Position numbers and translations under genes: made by a program. DNA of 57,898 bases from Chitinophagaceae bacterium (GTDB lineage: Bacteria > Bacteroidota > Bacteroidia > Chitinophagales > Chitinophagaceae): assembly GCA_947372235.1 (NCBI GenBank), contig CANBSW010000003.1:1-57898 (forward strand). The letters are read 5' to 3'. Below are positions 27,506 to 35,915 of the stretch, piece by piece (position 1 is the stretch's first letter; every line of letters begins with the position of its first letter). The notes beneath the pieces were generated by a model that made no database searches, was not told the origin of the DNA, and worked only from the letters and a program-made list of their open reading frames with translations.

Positions 27506-28921
27506 ATGCAATCAACGTATCATCATATCAGCTCAATCTTTTCACTTAAACGGTTAAGTGCTGTTATGCTATTTTGTTTGATTGGTATTCCTATGCTGAA
27601 TGCACAATCAACAAAACGCCCAAATATCATTTTAATACTTACGGATGATCTGGGCTGGAGCTGCTTTTCAACAAAGATGGATGACCGCATTGCAGATTCA
27701 AAAAGCGATTACCATGAAACACCCAATATAGATAAGTTCGCAAAACAGAGTCTGCGTTTTACAAGAGGGTATGCACCAGATCCTATTTGCACGCCGAGCA
27801 GAAGAAGTATCCAGTTTGGGCAAACTTCCATCCGCCAGGGCGATGAAACTTTTCCTGAGCAATATGCGCCGGGACAAAATCATCTTTCTATACCACAGGT
27901 ATTAAAAATATTTGATAAACAATACAAAGCAGCCCATTTTGGTAAATGGGACCTGCGTGCCAATATTACTCCGGCACAATTAGGCTATGATGAAAGTGAT
28001 GGAGATACAGGAAATAAGAATGGAGATATTTCATCTGACAGGGAAGAAAAATGGACAACCCATTTTATTACGGATAACCCGAAACAAATGGATAGTATCA
28101 CTTATCATTCTATCCATTTCATGAAAGAACAAGTGAAAGAAAAGCATCCTTTTTATTTACAGGTATCACATTATGCAACTCATGTGAACACTGAAACAAG
28201 ACAGGCCAGTTATGATAAGTTCAAAGCAAAACCCGTTGGTAAGAAACACGATAACGTTGCATGGGCAGGAATGATCAATGACCTTGATAAGAGTATTGGT
28301 GAATTATTGAATATGGTAGATGCGTTGGGGATTGCTGATAATACTTACATATTTCTGATGGCGGATAATGGAGCGGTAGAATTTATTCCCCCGGTAAATA
28401 ACCGCTTAGATCCGCCATCTTCTTTTAGCCATCAAATGAGAAATTACCCGCTTCGTGGTGGAAAGTGGACATTGTATGAAGGTGGGATCCGTGTTCCATT
28501 TATGGTGAGGGGCCCGGGAATAAAAGGCGGAGGGCAAACAGATGTGCCTGTTGCCGGGTGGGATTTGTTGCCAACCATCGCAGAGTTGGCTGGAAATAAA
28601 AATAAACCTGCCGGGCATATTGATGGCGGCAGTCTGGTTTCTGTTTTGAAGAACGGCGGGAATGGAAAAGTAGAAAGACTGTCTGATGATTTTTATTTTC
28701 ATCGGTTCAACAATGGTTATCCGCATTCAGCCATTATTGTGGGCGATTATAAACTGATTAAATTCTGGAAAACAAAAAAAGTAGAATTGTACAATATCAG
28801 TAAAGATCTTGGAGAAATAAATGAGATTTCAAAACAGGAATCGGCTAAAGCAACTGAACTGGAAGCAAAACTGATGAAGTATATCAACGAAGTAAATCCT
28901 GAATTAGGAAAAAGGTATTAA
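27506..28921 (+). CDS. Sulfatase 2, arylsulfatase A-like
   Basis: The 471-residue S1 sulfatase carries a signal peptide (MLNAQ), LTDDLGWSC, the FGly motif ICTPSRRSIQFG (C95) and MADNGAVEF. The Q-F-G in place of the usual L-T-G after the motif, and the long PLRGGKWTLYEGGIRVPF segment, match the arylsulfatase A-like branch. It should remove sulfate esters from a sugar hydroxyl; the position is unknown. It lies 13 bases after sulfatase 1 and 9 before sulfatase 3, in the same direction. Confidence 0.92.
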   Translation: MQSTYHHISSIFSLKRLSAVMLFCLIGIPMLNAQSTKRPNIILILTDDLGWSCFSTKMDDRIADSKSDYHETPNIDKFAKQSLRFTRGYAPDPICTPSRRSIQFGQTSIRQGDETFPEQYAPGQNHLSIPQVLKIFDKQYKAAHFGKWDLRANITPAQLGYDESDGDTGNKNGDISSDREEKWTTHFITDNPKQMDSITYHSIHFMKEQVKEKHPFYLQVSHYATHVNTETRQASYDKFKAKPVGKKHDNVAWAGMINDLDKSIGELLNMVDALGIADNTYIFLMADNGAVEFIPPVNNRLDPPSSFSHQMRNYPLRGGKWTLYEGGIRVPFMVRGPGIKGGGQTDVPVAGWDLLPTIAELAGNKNKPAGHIDGGSLVSVLKNGGNGKVERLSDDFYFHRFNNGYPHSAIIVGDYKLIKFWKTKKVELYNISKDLGEINEISKQESAKATELEAKLMKYINEVNPELGKRY

Positions 28922-28930
28922 TAAGGCAGT

Positions 28931-30460
28931 ATGAGAAAATGGGTTTATATGGTATTTTTTGTTTTTGCGAATAGCACAGCTAATTCACAAAACAAAGAAC
29001 GCGTGCCTGTGATCATTATTATGGCCGATCAGTTACGGGTTGATGCGTTGGGTGCTATCACTCCTAATATCAATTCGCTAAAAAATGATGCGGTCAATTT
29101 TACAAGAGCTTATTGTGCGGTTCCGCTTTGTGCACCTTCTCGTTCTTCTTTTTTTACCGGGTTATATGCAAATAGAACCGGTTCCATGATCAATCCATTT
29201 GAAAAAGACGATGAAGTGTTTGGCAATACAAAAATGGGCATACCAAATATGTATGGATTATTTGAGAATGACTGGGATAGCCATCATGTAGGCAAACAAC
29301 ATTTTTTTACCGAAGAAAAAATTGATAAAGATCCGAACAGTAAAACAAAATGGACTACTCAGGAAACATATACCGGGTGGATGAAAGCGCAGAAGAAAGC
29401 AAAACCTGGCGGAAAAATATACAAAGATAATGCCCCGGAACTTGTATCAGGTTCACATACGCAATTGCGTTCGTATTCAACACCTTCTTTTGGTTTGTAT
29501 AAAGAGGGGGCAGAATTTTACCTGGATCATTATATCGCAACACAAAGTATTGAAGCGATTAAGAACAGGGATAAAAACAAACCTTTGTTATTGAATGCCA
29601 TGTTTCTTGCTCCGCATCCACCCTTTAGTGTGCCGGAACCCTATTTTTCAATGTTCGATTTAATGAATTTGAAAGTTCCTGAAAATGTAGGGGAATGGTA
29701 TCCCGGCCAATCTCCATTGCAGATGTATAATCTTACAGGTTTTATTGGATCGAGATATGACCGTCAGCAATGGATAGAAATATGGAAAAAATATTTAGGT
29801 CTGGTAAAATTGTTAGATGATGAGGTAGGCAGGGTAATTAAAACACTAAAAGAAGAGGGTATATATGACAAAGCAATCATCCTCTTCACTGCAGATCATG
29901 GTGAAATGCTAGGCAGCCATATGCTCTGGCAAAAAATGTGTATGTATGAAGAATCTGCTAAAGTGCCTTTCATTTTAAAACTTCCGAAAGGATTTCAATC
30001 TTCTATAAAAGAATCTGATGCATTAATCAGTCTGGTAGATTTTTTACCCACTTTATTGGAACTGAATGGTATGAAGCCATTGGTAAAATCAGATGGACTT
30101 TCATTAGTGCCAATTTTAAAAGGAAATGCATTGAACAGAAACTCCATCTTTATGCAATACGATGGTAATGGTTCATTGGGAAGCTCTCAAAGAAGTATCG
30201 TGAAAGGGAAATTCAAATTGATCGTTGATATGTTCAAAGATGAAAGTTTTGTTGAATTATATGATCTGATCAAAGACCCGCAGGAAATGGGTAACCTGAT
30301 GTTCGATCCGGCATATTCAGCAACTGCAGATGAGTTGATCGCAGACCTTACTGCTTATATGCAAAAAACCGGTGACAGATTAACATTACGAAAAGACCTG
30401 CACGTTCAATTTTTAAAGAACTACAAAAACGGAATACAAAAATCTGATAAACAACAATAA
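28931..30460 (+). CDS. Sulfatase 3, choline-sulfatase/iduronate-sulfatase-like branch
   Basis: The 509-residue S1 sulfatase differs from its neighbours: the first metal motif is MADQLRVDALG (D-Q rather than D-D) and the second is TADHGEMLGSH (D-H). This is the type seen in iduronate-2-sulfatase and choline-sulfatase-like enzymes. The FGly motif is LCAPSRSSFFTG (C67). A signal peptide ends near ANSQN. The different metal motifs imply a different substrate position from sulfatases 1, 2, 4 and 5. Its stop codon overlaps the next start by one base (TAATG), which indicates translational coupling. Confidence 0.92.
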   Translation: MRKWVYMVFFVFANSTANSQNKERVPVIIIMADQLRVDALGAITPNINSLKNDAVNFTRAYCAVPLCAPSRSSFFTGLYANRTGSMINPFEKDDEVFGNTKMGIPNMYGLFENDWDSHHVGKQHFFTEEKIDKDPNSKTKWTTQETYTGWMKAQKKAKPGGKIYKDNAPELVSGSHTQLRSYSTPSFGLYKEGAEFYLDHYIATQSIEAIKNRDKNKPLLLNAMFLAPHPPFSVPEPYFSMFDLMNLKVPENVGEWYPGQSPLQMYNLTGFIGSRYDRQQWIEIWKKYLGLVKLLDDEVGRVIKTLKEEGIYDKAIILFTADHGEMLGSHMLWQKMCMYEESAKVPFILKLPKGFQSSIKESDALISLVDFLPTLLELNGMKPLVKSDGLSLVPILKGNALNRNSIFMQYDGNGSLGSSQRSIVKGKFKLIVDMFKDESFVELYDLIKDPQEMGNLMFDPAYSATADELIADLTAYMQKTGDRLTLRKDLHVQFLKNYKNGIQKSDKQQ

Positions 30461-32019
30461 TGAAAAAAAGAATGAACCTCGGCAATCTAACCTGTTTCAA
30501 ATGGATCCTGTTTGTTGGGATAGTATTGATTATGCCATCAATGCATGCTTTTTCGCAACAAACAAAGAACATAGCCAGACCAAATATTGTGTACATATTG
30601 GCAGATGATCTTGGTTATGGTGATGTGTCTGTGAATAATCCGGAAAGCAAGATCAATACACCTTATATTGATGGACTTGCCAAGCAGGGAATGCGTTTTA
30701 CAGATGCGCATACTACATCCTCTGTTTGCACGCCTTCGCGTTATTCCATTCTTACCGGCCGTTATCCATGGAGAAGCCGTTTACCGGTTGGTGTATTGCG
30801 CGGATATAGCCGCACACTCATTGATAATGGTCAGCCTACCATTGCCAGTTTATTAAAAACAAGTTCATACAGAACCGGTGTTGTTGGCAAATGGCATCTA
30901 GGATTGGATTGGGTTCCAAAAGAAGCAAACAAAGATTCTCTTAAAAACAATTTATATGGTATCCTGGATGAAATGAATCCGGATCATATTGATTTTACAA
31001 AAGCACCTGTTCAAGGCCCGCGCACAGAAGGATTTGATTATTCCTTTATTCTTCCGGCATCATTGGATATGCCACCGTATTGTTATCTGGAGAATGATAA
31101 ATTAACAGAACTGCCTACAGGTCATACCGATGGCAATAAATTAGAATCAGGCTATACAGGTCCATTCTGGAGAGCGGGGTTAATGACTCCTTCTTTTGAT
31201 TTCTTCGATGTATTGCCAATGTTTACCAGAAAAGCAACAGACTTTATCAAACGTGAATCAAAAGGAAACAACCCTTTCTTTCTTTATTTCCCAATGCCGG
31301 CACCACATACACCTTGGATGCCTACAAAAAATTATATCGGCAAATCCAAAGCAGGAGAATATGGCGATTATGTACAGGAGGTGGATGATGCAGTTGGTAC
31401 TGTTTTGAAAACATTAGACAGTCTTGGCCTTTCTAAAAATACCATAGTAATTTTTGCAAGCGATAATGGTCCTTATTGGAGAGATAATTTTGTTCAGCAA
31501 TTCAACCACAAAGCAGCAGGCCCATTCAGAGGGATGAAAGGAGATGCATTTGAAGGTGGCCATCGTGTTCCATTGATCATTCGTTATCCTGGTAAAGTGG
31601 CCGCTAATACGGTAAGTGCTGCAACTACCACGTTGGCTAATCTGATGGCAACCTGTGCAGAATTACTTGGGAACAAAAATCCAAAATTTGAAACAGAAGA
31701 CAGTTATTCCATTTACCCAATTCTTACCGGTAAAGCAAAGGAAGTGGCAGAACAGCCCGCTGTTGTACATTTTTCATCCAAAGGTTTTTATGCCATCAGA
31801 AAGGGCTCCTGGAAACTGATCACCAATCTGGGTTCCGGTGGAATGAGTGCCCCTGTTGAAATTAAAGCCAAACCGGGAGAGCCTGTAGGGCAATTATTTA
31901 ATCTGGGAAACGATATTCATGAAGACCATAATCTCTATAACGAAAATCCGGAGAAAGTGAAAGAGTTAACGGAGATGCTGGAGAAAATTAAAAAGTCAAA
32001 AGTAAAAATTAAAAAATAG
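30460..32019 (+). CDS. Sulfatase 4, arylsulfatase / GalNAc-6-sulfatase-like
   Basis: The 519-residue S1 sulfatase has a signal peptide (HAFSQ), LADDLGYGDVS, the FGly motif VCTPSRYSILTG (C90), VGKWHLGL with the conserved K-x-H, and ASDNGPYW. The order and spacing, with YPWRSRLPVGVL after the FGly motif, follow the widespread arylsulfatase branch related to GALNS. It overlaps sulfatase 3 by a single base. It is followed by a palindrome (32022-32117) that may separate it from the propeller enzyme at 32167. Confidence 0.92.
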   Translation: MKKRMNLGNLTCFKWILFVGIVLIMPSMHAFSQQTKNIARPNIVYILADDLGYGDVSVNNPESKINTPYIDGLAKQGMRFTDAHTTSSVCTPSRYSILTGRYPWRSRLPVGVLRGYSRTLIDNGQPTIASLLKTSSYRTGVVGKWHLGLDWVPKEANKDSLKNNLYGILDEMNPDHIDFTKAPVQGPRTEGFDYSFILPASLDMPPYCYLENDKLTELPTGHTDGNKLESGYTGPFWRAGLMTPSFDFFDVLPMFTRKATDFIKRESKGNNPFFLYFPMPAPHTPWMPTKNYIGKSKAGEYGDYVQEVDDAVGTVLKTLDSLGLSKNTIVIFASDNGPYWRDNFVQQFNHKAAGPFRGMKGDAFEGGHRVPLIIRYPGKVAANTVSAATTTLANLMATCAELLGNKNPKFETEDSYSIYPILTGKAKEVAEQPAVVHFSSKGFYAIRKGSWKLITNLGSGGMSAPVEIKAKPGEPVGQLFNLGNDIHEDHNLYNENPEKVKELTEMLEKIKKSKVKIKK

Positions 32020-32021
32020 GA

Positions 32022-32117
32022 TTTTGAAACACATAGGGACATAGGTCAGGCATGAGATCACATAGTTGTTCTTCTATATGCCCTTTTTCCTAACCTATGT
32101 TCCTATGTGTTTCAAAA
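32022..32117. repeat. Imperfect palindrome of ACATAGG words
   Basis: TTTTGAAACACATAGG-G-ACATAGGT-C-AGG (32022-32050) pairs with 32089-32117 over 29 bases with two mismatches, one of which would be a G-U pair in RNA. The 38-nt loop carries further CACATAG/CTATATG pairing. It begins 3 bases after the sulfatase 4 stop. Like the other palindromes here, each arm is a short tandem of one word. Confidence 0.85.
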
Positions 32118-32166
32118 AAACTCGATAAAAGAGGATATCATTTTAAAAGAGAACATATTTCAATTG

Positions 32167-33153
32167 ATGATGCAACAGATAAAAATATATTTTTTGCTAT
32201 CCTGCTTAACATTCATCATTCCATCAATGATGAATGCGCAGTCTGTTGATCTATCCAAACTGAATTCTCCCATTTTATTCAAAGGAGATTCTGTTACTGC
32301 TTACCGCGATCCAATGGTGATCTTTGAAAAGGGAACCTTTTATCTCTATTTCACCTTAACTGAAATTGAAAAAGATGGTAAGATCTTTATGTATACGGCA
32401 ATGAGTAAAAGCAAAGACCTGCAACATTGGTCTGTTGTAAAAAAGATAACACCGAAAGATCAGTCACTCGATTATTCAAGTCCAGGTAATATTATCAGGT
32501 ATAATAATGAATGGGTAATGTGTTTACAAACTTATCCACGTCCCGGTTATATCACTTCACAAAAAGTGACATATGGTGATGCCAGTTCACGGTTGTTCAT
32601 CATGCGCAGCAAGGATTTGATGAATTGGTCAAAACCCGAATTATTGAAAGTGAAAGGAGACGCGGTTGAAGAAAAAGATATGGGCAGAATGATCGATCCT
32701 TTTTTATTGGAAGACAGAAATGAAAAAGGAAAATGGTGGGCATTCTATAAACAAAATGGAGCCAGTCGTTCATATTCGCATGATCTGAAACATTGGGTAT
32801 ATGGTGGACATATTCCTGCGGGAGAAAATATTTGTATTGTGAGTAAGGGAGATGAGTATATAATGTTTCATTCACCCGAAAATGGAATTGGTGTTAAGAG
32901 ATCGAAGGATTTGATCAATTGGAAAGATGATCCTAAGGTGATTACACTCGGACAAAATAAATGGCCATGGGCGAAAGGAAGGATCACCGCAGGATTTGTG
33001 TTGGAAATGAAAAAGGAAGAGGTTAATAAACGCTACCTGCTTTTCTTTCACGGCTCAGGCCCCAAAACAGAACTGGAAGGCGATTTTGATAAAAATGCAT
33101 CCATTGGTTTGGCTTGGAGTAATGATTTGGTTAATTGGGATTGGAAACAATAA
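32167..33153 (+). CDS. Five-bladed beta-propeller glycosidase candidate (GH43/GH32/GH117-like)
   Basis: The 328-residue product has a signal peptide (MMNAQ) and the repeated blade pattern of GH43/GH32-type enzymes: AYRDPMVIFEKGTFYLYFT (D48), MIDPFLLED (D177), S-K-D-L-x-x-W repeats (KSKDLQHW, RSKDLMNW, RSKDLINW, WSNDLVNW) and several x-G-x-W strand ends. Three acidic residues in propellers of this clan normally form the active site, but I cannot fix the third one. The exact family is unclear. Expected activity is removal of a terminal furanose or anhydro-sugar residue. The frame is open back to 32107, inside the palindrome; ATG 32167 or 32170 fits the signal peptide better. Confidence 0.8.
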   Translation: MMQQIKIYFLLSCLTFIIPSMMNAQSVDLSKLNSPILFKGDSVTAYRDPMVIFEKGTFYLYFTLTEIEKDGKIFMYTAMSKSKDLQHWSVVKKITPKDQSLDYSSPGNIIRYNNEWVMCLQTYPRPGYITSQKVTYGDASSRLFIMRSKDLMNWSKPELLKVKGDAVEEKDMGRMIDPFLLEDRNEKGKWWAFYKQNGASRSYSHDLKHWVYGGHIPAGENICIVSKGDEYIMFHSPENGIGVKRSKDLINWKDDPKVITLGQNKWPWAKGRITAGFVLEMKKEEVNKRYLLFFHGSGPKTELEGDFDKNASIGLAWSNDLVNWDWKQ

Positions 33154-33175
33154 AGAACATTTATAATTTAACGAT

Positions 33176-34294
33176 ATGCGTATCCCCTCATTCAAAAAAA
33201 GTATTGTCGGATTTTGTTTGTTGACTGCTTGTTTGGGTTTTCAAAATGGAAATGCACAAACTGTAGATGTATTTAAATCTGCTTATATAAAATCTACTCT
33301 ATTAAAAGTAGCGGATTGGCAATTTAAAAACCATAACAAACAATCACTCAATTCGTGGACGAACGGTGCTTTTTATACCGGCGTATTTGCTGCGTATGAA
33401 ACTACAAAGTCAAATGAGTTACTGGATTCCTTACTGGCTATCTGCGAAAGAAATCAATGGTTGCCGGGAAGAAGATATGACCATGCAGATGATTATGCGA
33501 TCAGTCAAACTTATATTGATCTGTATCGTATAAAAAAAGATAAAAGAATGATACAGGCTACGCTCGACTCGTTGCAAAAAATGAGAGAAGTACCGGGTAA
33601 TGAATTTAAAAAACATGGTATCACCTGGTGGTGGTGCGATGCCTTGTTCATGGCACCGCCAACATTGGCAAAACTTTCCAAAACATTAAACGATCCTTCG
33701 TATCTGGTTTTATGTGATACTCTTTTCAGACAATGTTATGCTTTGCTGTTTAACAAAGAAGAGAACCTGTTTGCAAGAGATGCTTCTTATTTGGTAGATG
33801 CAAATGGAGTGGGTAAAAGAGAATCCAATGGTAAAAAAGTATTCTGGGGAAGAGGCAATGGCTGGGTAATGGGTGGCCTTGTAAAATTGTTACAGGAAAT
33901 GCCATCAAATTACAAGGGAAGAGATTTCTATGTTACCCTTTACAAACAAATGGCCAATCGTTTATTGGCCTTGCAGCAGGCGGATGGTTTATGGAGAACA
34001 AGTTTATTAGACCCCGATGCATTTCCGGGAGGCGAAGGAAGTGGCTCTGGCTTCAACTGCTATGCCCTGGCATGGGGTGTGAATCAAAAAATATTGAATA
34101 AAGAAACCTTTACCCCCGCTGTAAAAAAATCATGGGAAGCATTGCAAACATTACTGTCTGCAGAAGGAAGGGTAGGCTGGGTACAACCTATTGGGGGAGA
34201 TCCACGTAGAAATTTTAATACAGATAGTTGGGAAACCTATGGTGCAGGTGCATTTTTGTTGGCGGGATCTGAAATCAGCAAATTGAAAAAATAA
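33176..34294 (+). CDS. GH105 unsaturated uronyl hydrolase (YteR/YesR-like)
   Basis: The 372-residue product has a signal peptide (GNAQ) and the (alpha/alpha)6-barrel pattern of GH105/GH88: WTNGAFYTGVFAAYE, RYDHADDYAISQTYIDLY, WWWCDALFMAPP with the catalytic Asp candidate D155, FWGRGNGWVMGGL and NCYALAWGVN. Such enzymes hydrate the double bond of 4,5-unsaturated uronic acids left by polysaccharide lyases, most often delta-galacturonate or delta-glucuronate next to rhamnose. This fits a lyase product from the protein at 23374. It is 22 bases after the propeller gene and 10 before sulfatase 5. Confidence 0.93.
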   Translation: MRIPSFKKSIVGFCLLTACLGFQNGNAQTVDVFKSAYIKSTLLKVADWQFKNHNKQSLNSWTNGAFYTGVFAAYETTKSNELLDSLLAICERNQWLPGRRYDHADDYAISQTYIDLYRIKKDKRMIQATLDSLQKMREVPGNEFKKHGITWWWCDALFMAPPTLAKLSKTLNDPSYLVLCDTLFRQCYALLFNKEENLFARDASYLVDANGVGKRESNGKKVFWGRGNGWVMGGLVKLLQEMPSNYKGRDFYVTLYKQMANRLLALQQADGLWRTSLLDPDAFPGGEGSGSGFNCYALAWGVNQKILNKETFTPAVKKSWEALQTLLSAEGRVGWVQPIGGDPRRNFNTDSWETYGAGAFLLAGSEISKLKK

Positions 34295-34304
34295 AATACA
34301 CAGT

Positions 34305-35909
34305 ATGATTATGCGTAAAAGAAATTATCAGCGATATGGGACAGCTTCTGTTTTGCTGCTCGCATTATTAGCAGGCACTTATGTTTTGCTTACATCAGGC
34401 AAAGCCGATAAACCTCAACAAAAACCAAATATCATTTTCATCATGGCAGATGATATGGGTTATTCTGATATTGGTTGTTATGGGGGCGAAGTAAATACAC
34501 CCAATCTTGACAAACTCGCTGCTAATGGAATTAAACTGAGAAGTTTTTATAATAATGCAAGATGCTGCCCTACACGTGCTTCCTTATTAACCGGCCAATA
34601 TCCACATCAGGTAGGTATGGGGTTAATGGTAACTCTGGCTACAACCAAAATTCAACCGGGCAGTTACCAGGGTTTTTTGGATGATCGTTATCCAACCATT
34701 GCAGAAGAATTAAAGAAAGCAGGGTATAGTACGTATATGACTGGAAAATGGCATGTAGGCGAGCGTGAACAACATTGGCCACTTACAAGAGGGTTCGAAC
34801 ATTATTTTGGATTGATCTCAGGCGCCAGTAGTTTTTATGAAATCATTCCGCAGGAAATTGGGAAAAGACATGTAGTGAACGATGACAAAGATTATGAAAT
34901 ACCTAAAGAAGGGTTTTATATGACGGATGCGTTTACCGATCATGCCATTCAATACCTGGATGCGCAAAAAACAAACCAGCCCAACAAGCCTTTCTTTTTA
35001 TACATGGCCTACACCGCACCACATTTTCCTATGCATGCACTGGAAGAAGATGTTGCCAAATATATGAAGTTGTATGAACAGGGCTGGGATGTAACCCGTG
35101 AGAAAAGATATAAGAAAATGAGTCAGCTGGGATTAACAGACAGTCGCTATCATCTAACTGAAAGAACTGCCGGAATTCCTGCATGGGATCAGGCAACGGA
35201 TAAGAAAACATGGGTGCGGAAAATGGCGGTGTATGCAGCCATGATCGATAGAATGGATCAGAATATTGGTAGAATGATCAGCACATTAAAAAAGAATGGT
35301 CAATACCAAAATACGATGATCATTTTCTTATCTGATAATGGAGGATGCGCCGAAAGCGTTAGCAACCGCAATTTTAATGATACTACAAAACTAATCGGGC
35401 AGCGAGGTTCTTATGTAACGTATGATGAGCCATGGGCCAATGTATCAAATACCCCCTTCAAAAAATATAAACACTTTATGCATGAGGGTGGAATGATCAC
35501 TCCATGTATTATTCAATGGCCTGCAGGCATTAAACCAAAGCCCGGTTATTCAAATGAGATTGGACATGTGATTGATTTGCTTCCTACCGGATTGGAACTG
35601 GCAGGTGTAAAAGCTAAAGATCTCCCCGGAGAAAGTTTAAGTTATGTATGGAACGGAAAGAAAGCTTCTGCTAAAACCTATTGCTGGGAACATGAAGGTA
35701 ATCAGGCTATACGCAAAGAAAACTGGAAACTGGTAAAAGATGTGGATGATGCTGCATGGGAACTCTATGACCTTGCAAAAGATCCGTGTGAAACACATGA
35801 TCTTGCAAAAGCCAAACCACAACAGGTAACAGCGATGATCGCTGAATATGAAACATGGGCAAAAAAGGTTGGGGTACAGACTCCTAAAAAAAATAATAAA
35901 TCAGAATAA
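34305..35909 (+). CDS. Sulfatase 5, arylsulfatase of the CCPTR type
   Basis: The 534-residue S1 sulfatase carries MADDMGYSDIGCYGGE, the FGly motif RCCPTRASLLTG (C87 is the residue converted; C88 follows), TGKWHVGE and LSDNGGCAES. The CCPTR form with GCYGGE marks the large arylsulfatase branch (S1_4 type, from memory of the family). The N-terminus is a membrane-like signal segment without a clear Ala-Gln site, so it may be anchored. Either ATG 34305 or 34311 could start it. It is separated from the four-sulfatase run by the propeller and GH105 genes. Confidence 0.92.
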   Translation: MIMRKRNYQRYGTASVLLLALLAGTYVLLTSGKADKPQQKPNIIFIMADDMGYSDIGCYGGEVNTPNLDKLAANGIKLRSFYNNARCCPTRASLLTGQYPHQVGMGLMVTLATTKIQPGSYQGFLDDRYPTIAEELKKAGYSTYMTGKWHVGEREQHWPLTRGFEHYFGLISGASSFYEIIPQEIGKRHVVNDDKDYEIPKEGFYMTDAFTDHAIQYLDAQKTNQPNKPFFLYMAYTAPHFPMHALEEDVAKYMKLYEQGWDVTREKRYKKMSQLGLTDSRYHLTERTAGIPAWDQATDKKTWVRKMAVYAAMIDRMDQNIGRMISTLKKNGQYQNTMIIFLSDNGGCAESVSNRNFNDTTKLIGQRGSYVTYDEPWANVSNTPFKKYKHFMHEGGMITPCIIQWPAGIKPKPGYSNEIGHVIDLLPTGLELAGVKAKDLPGESLSYVWNGKKASAKTYCWEHEGNQAIRKENWKLVKDVDDAAWELYDLAKDPCETHDLAKAKPQQVTAMIAEYETWAKKVGVQTPKKNNKSE

Positions 35910-35915
35910 TCAATC

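Noticed and set aside
32107..32166. Upstream extension of the propeller-enzyme frame
   Set aside because: It starts within the 32022-32117 palindrome and would bury the signal peptide behind 20 residues.
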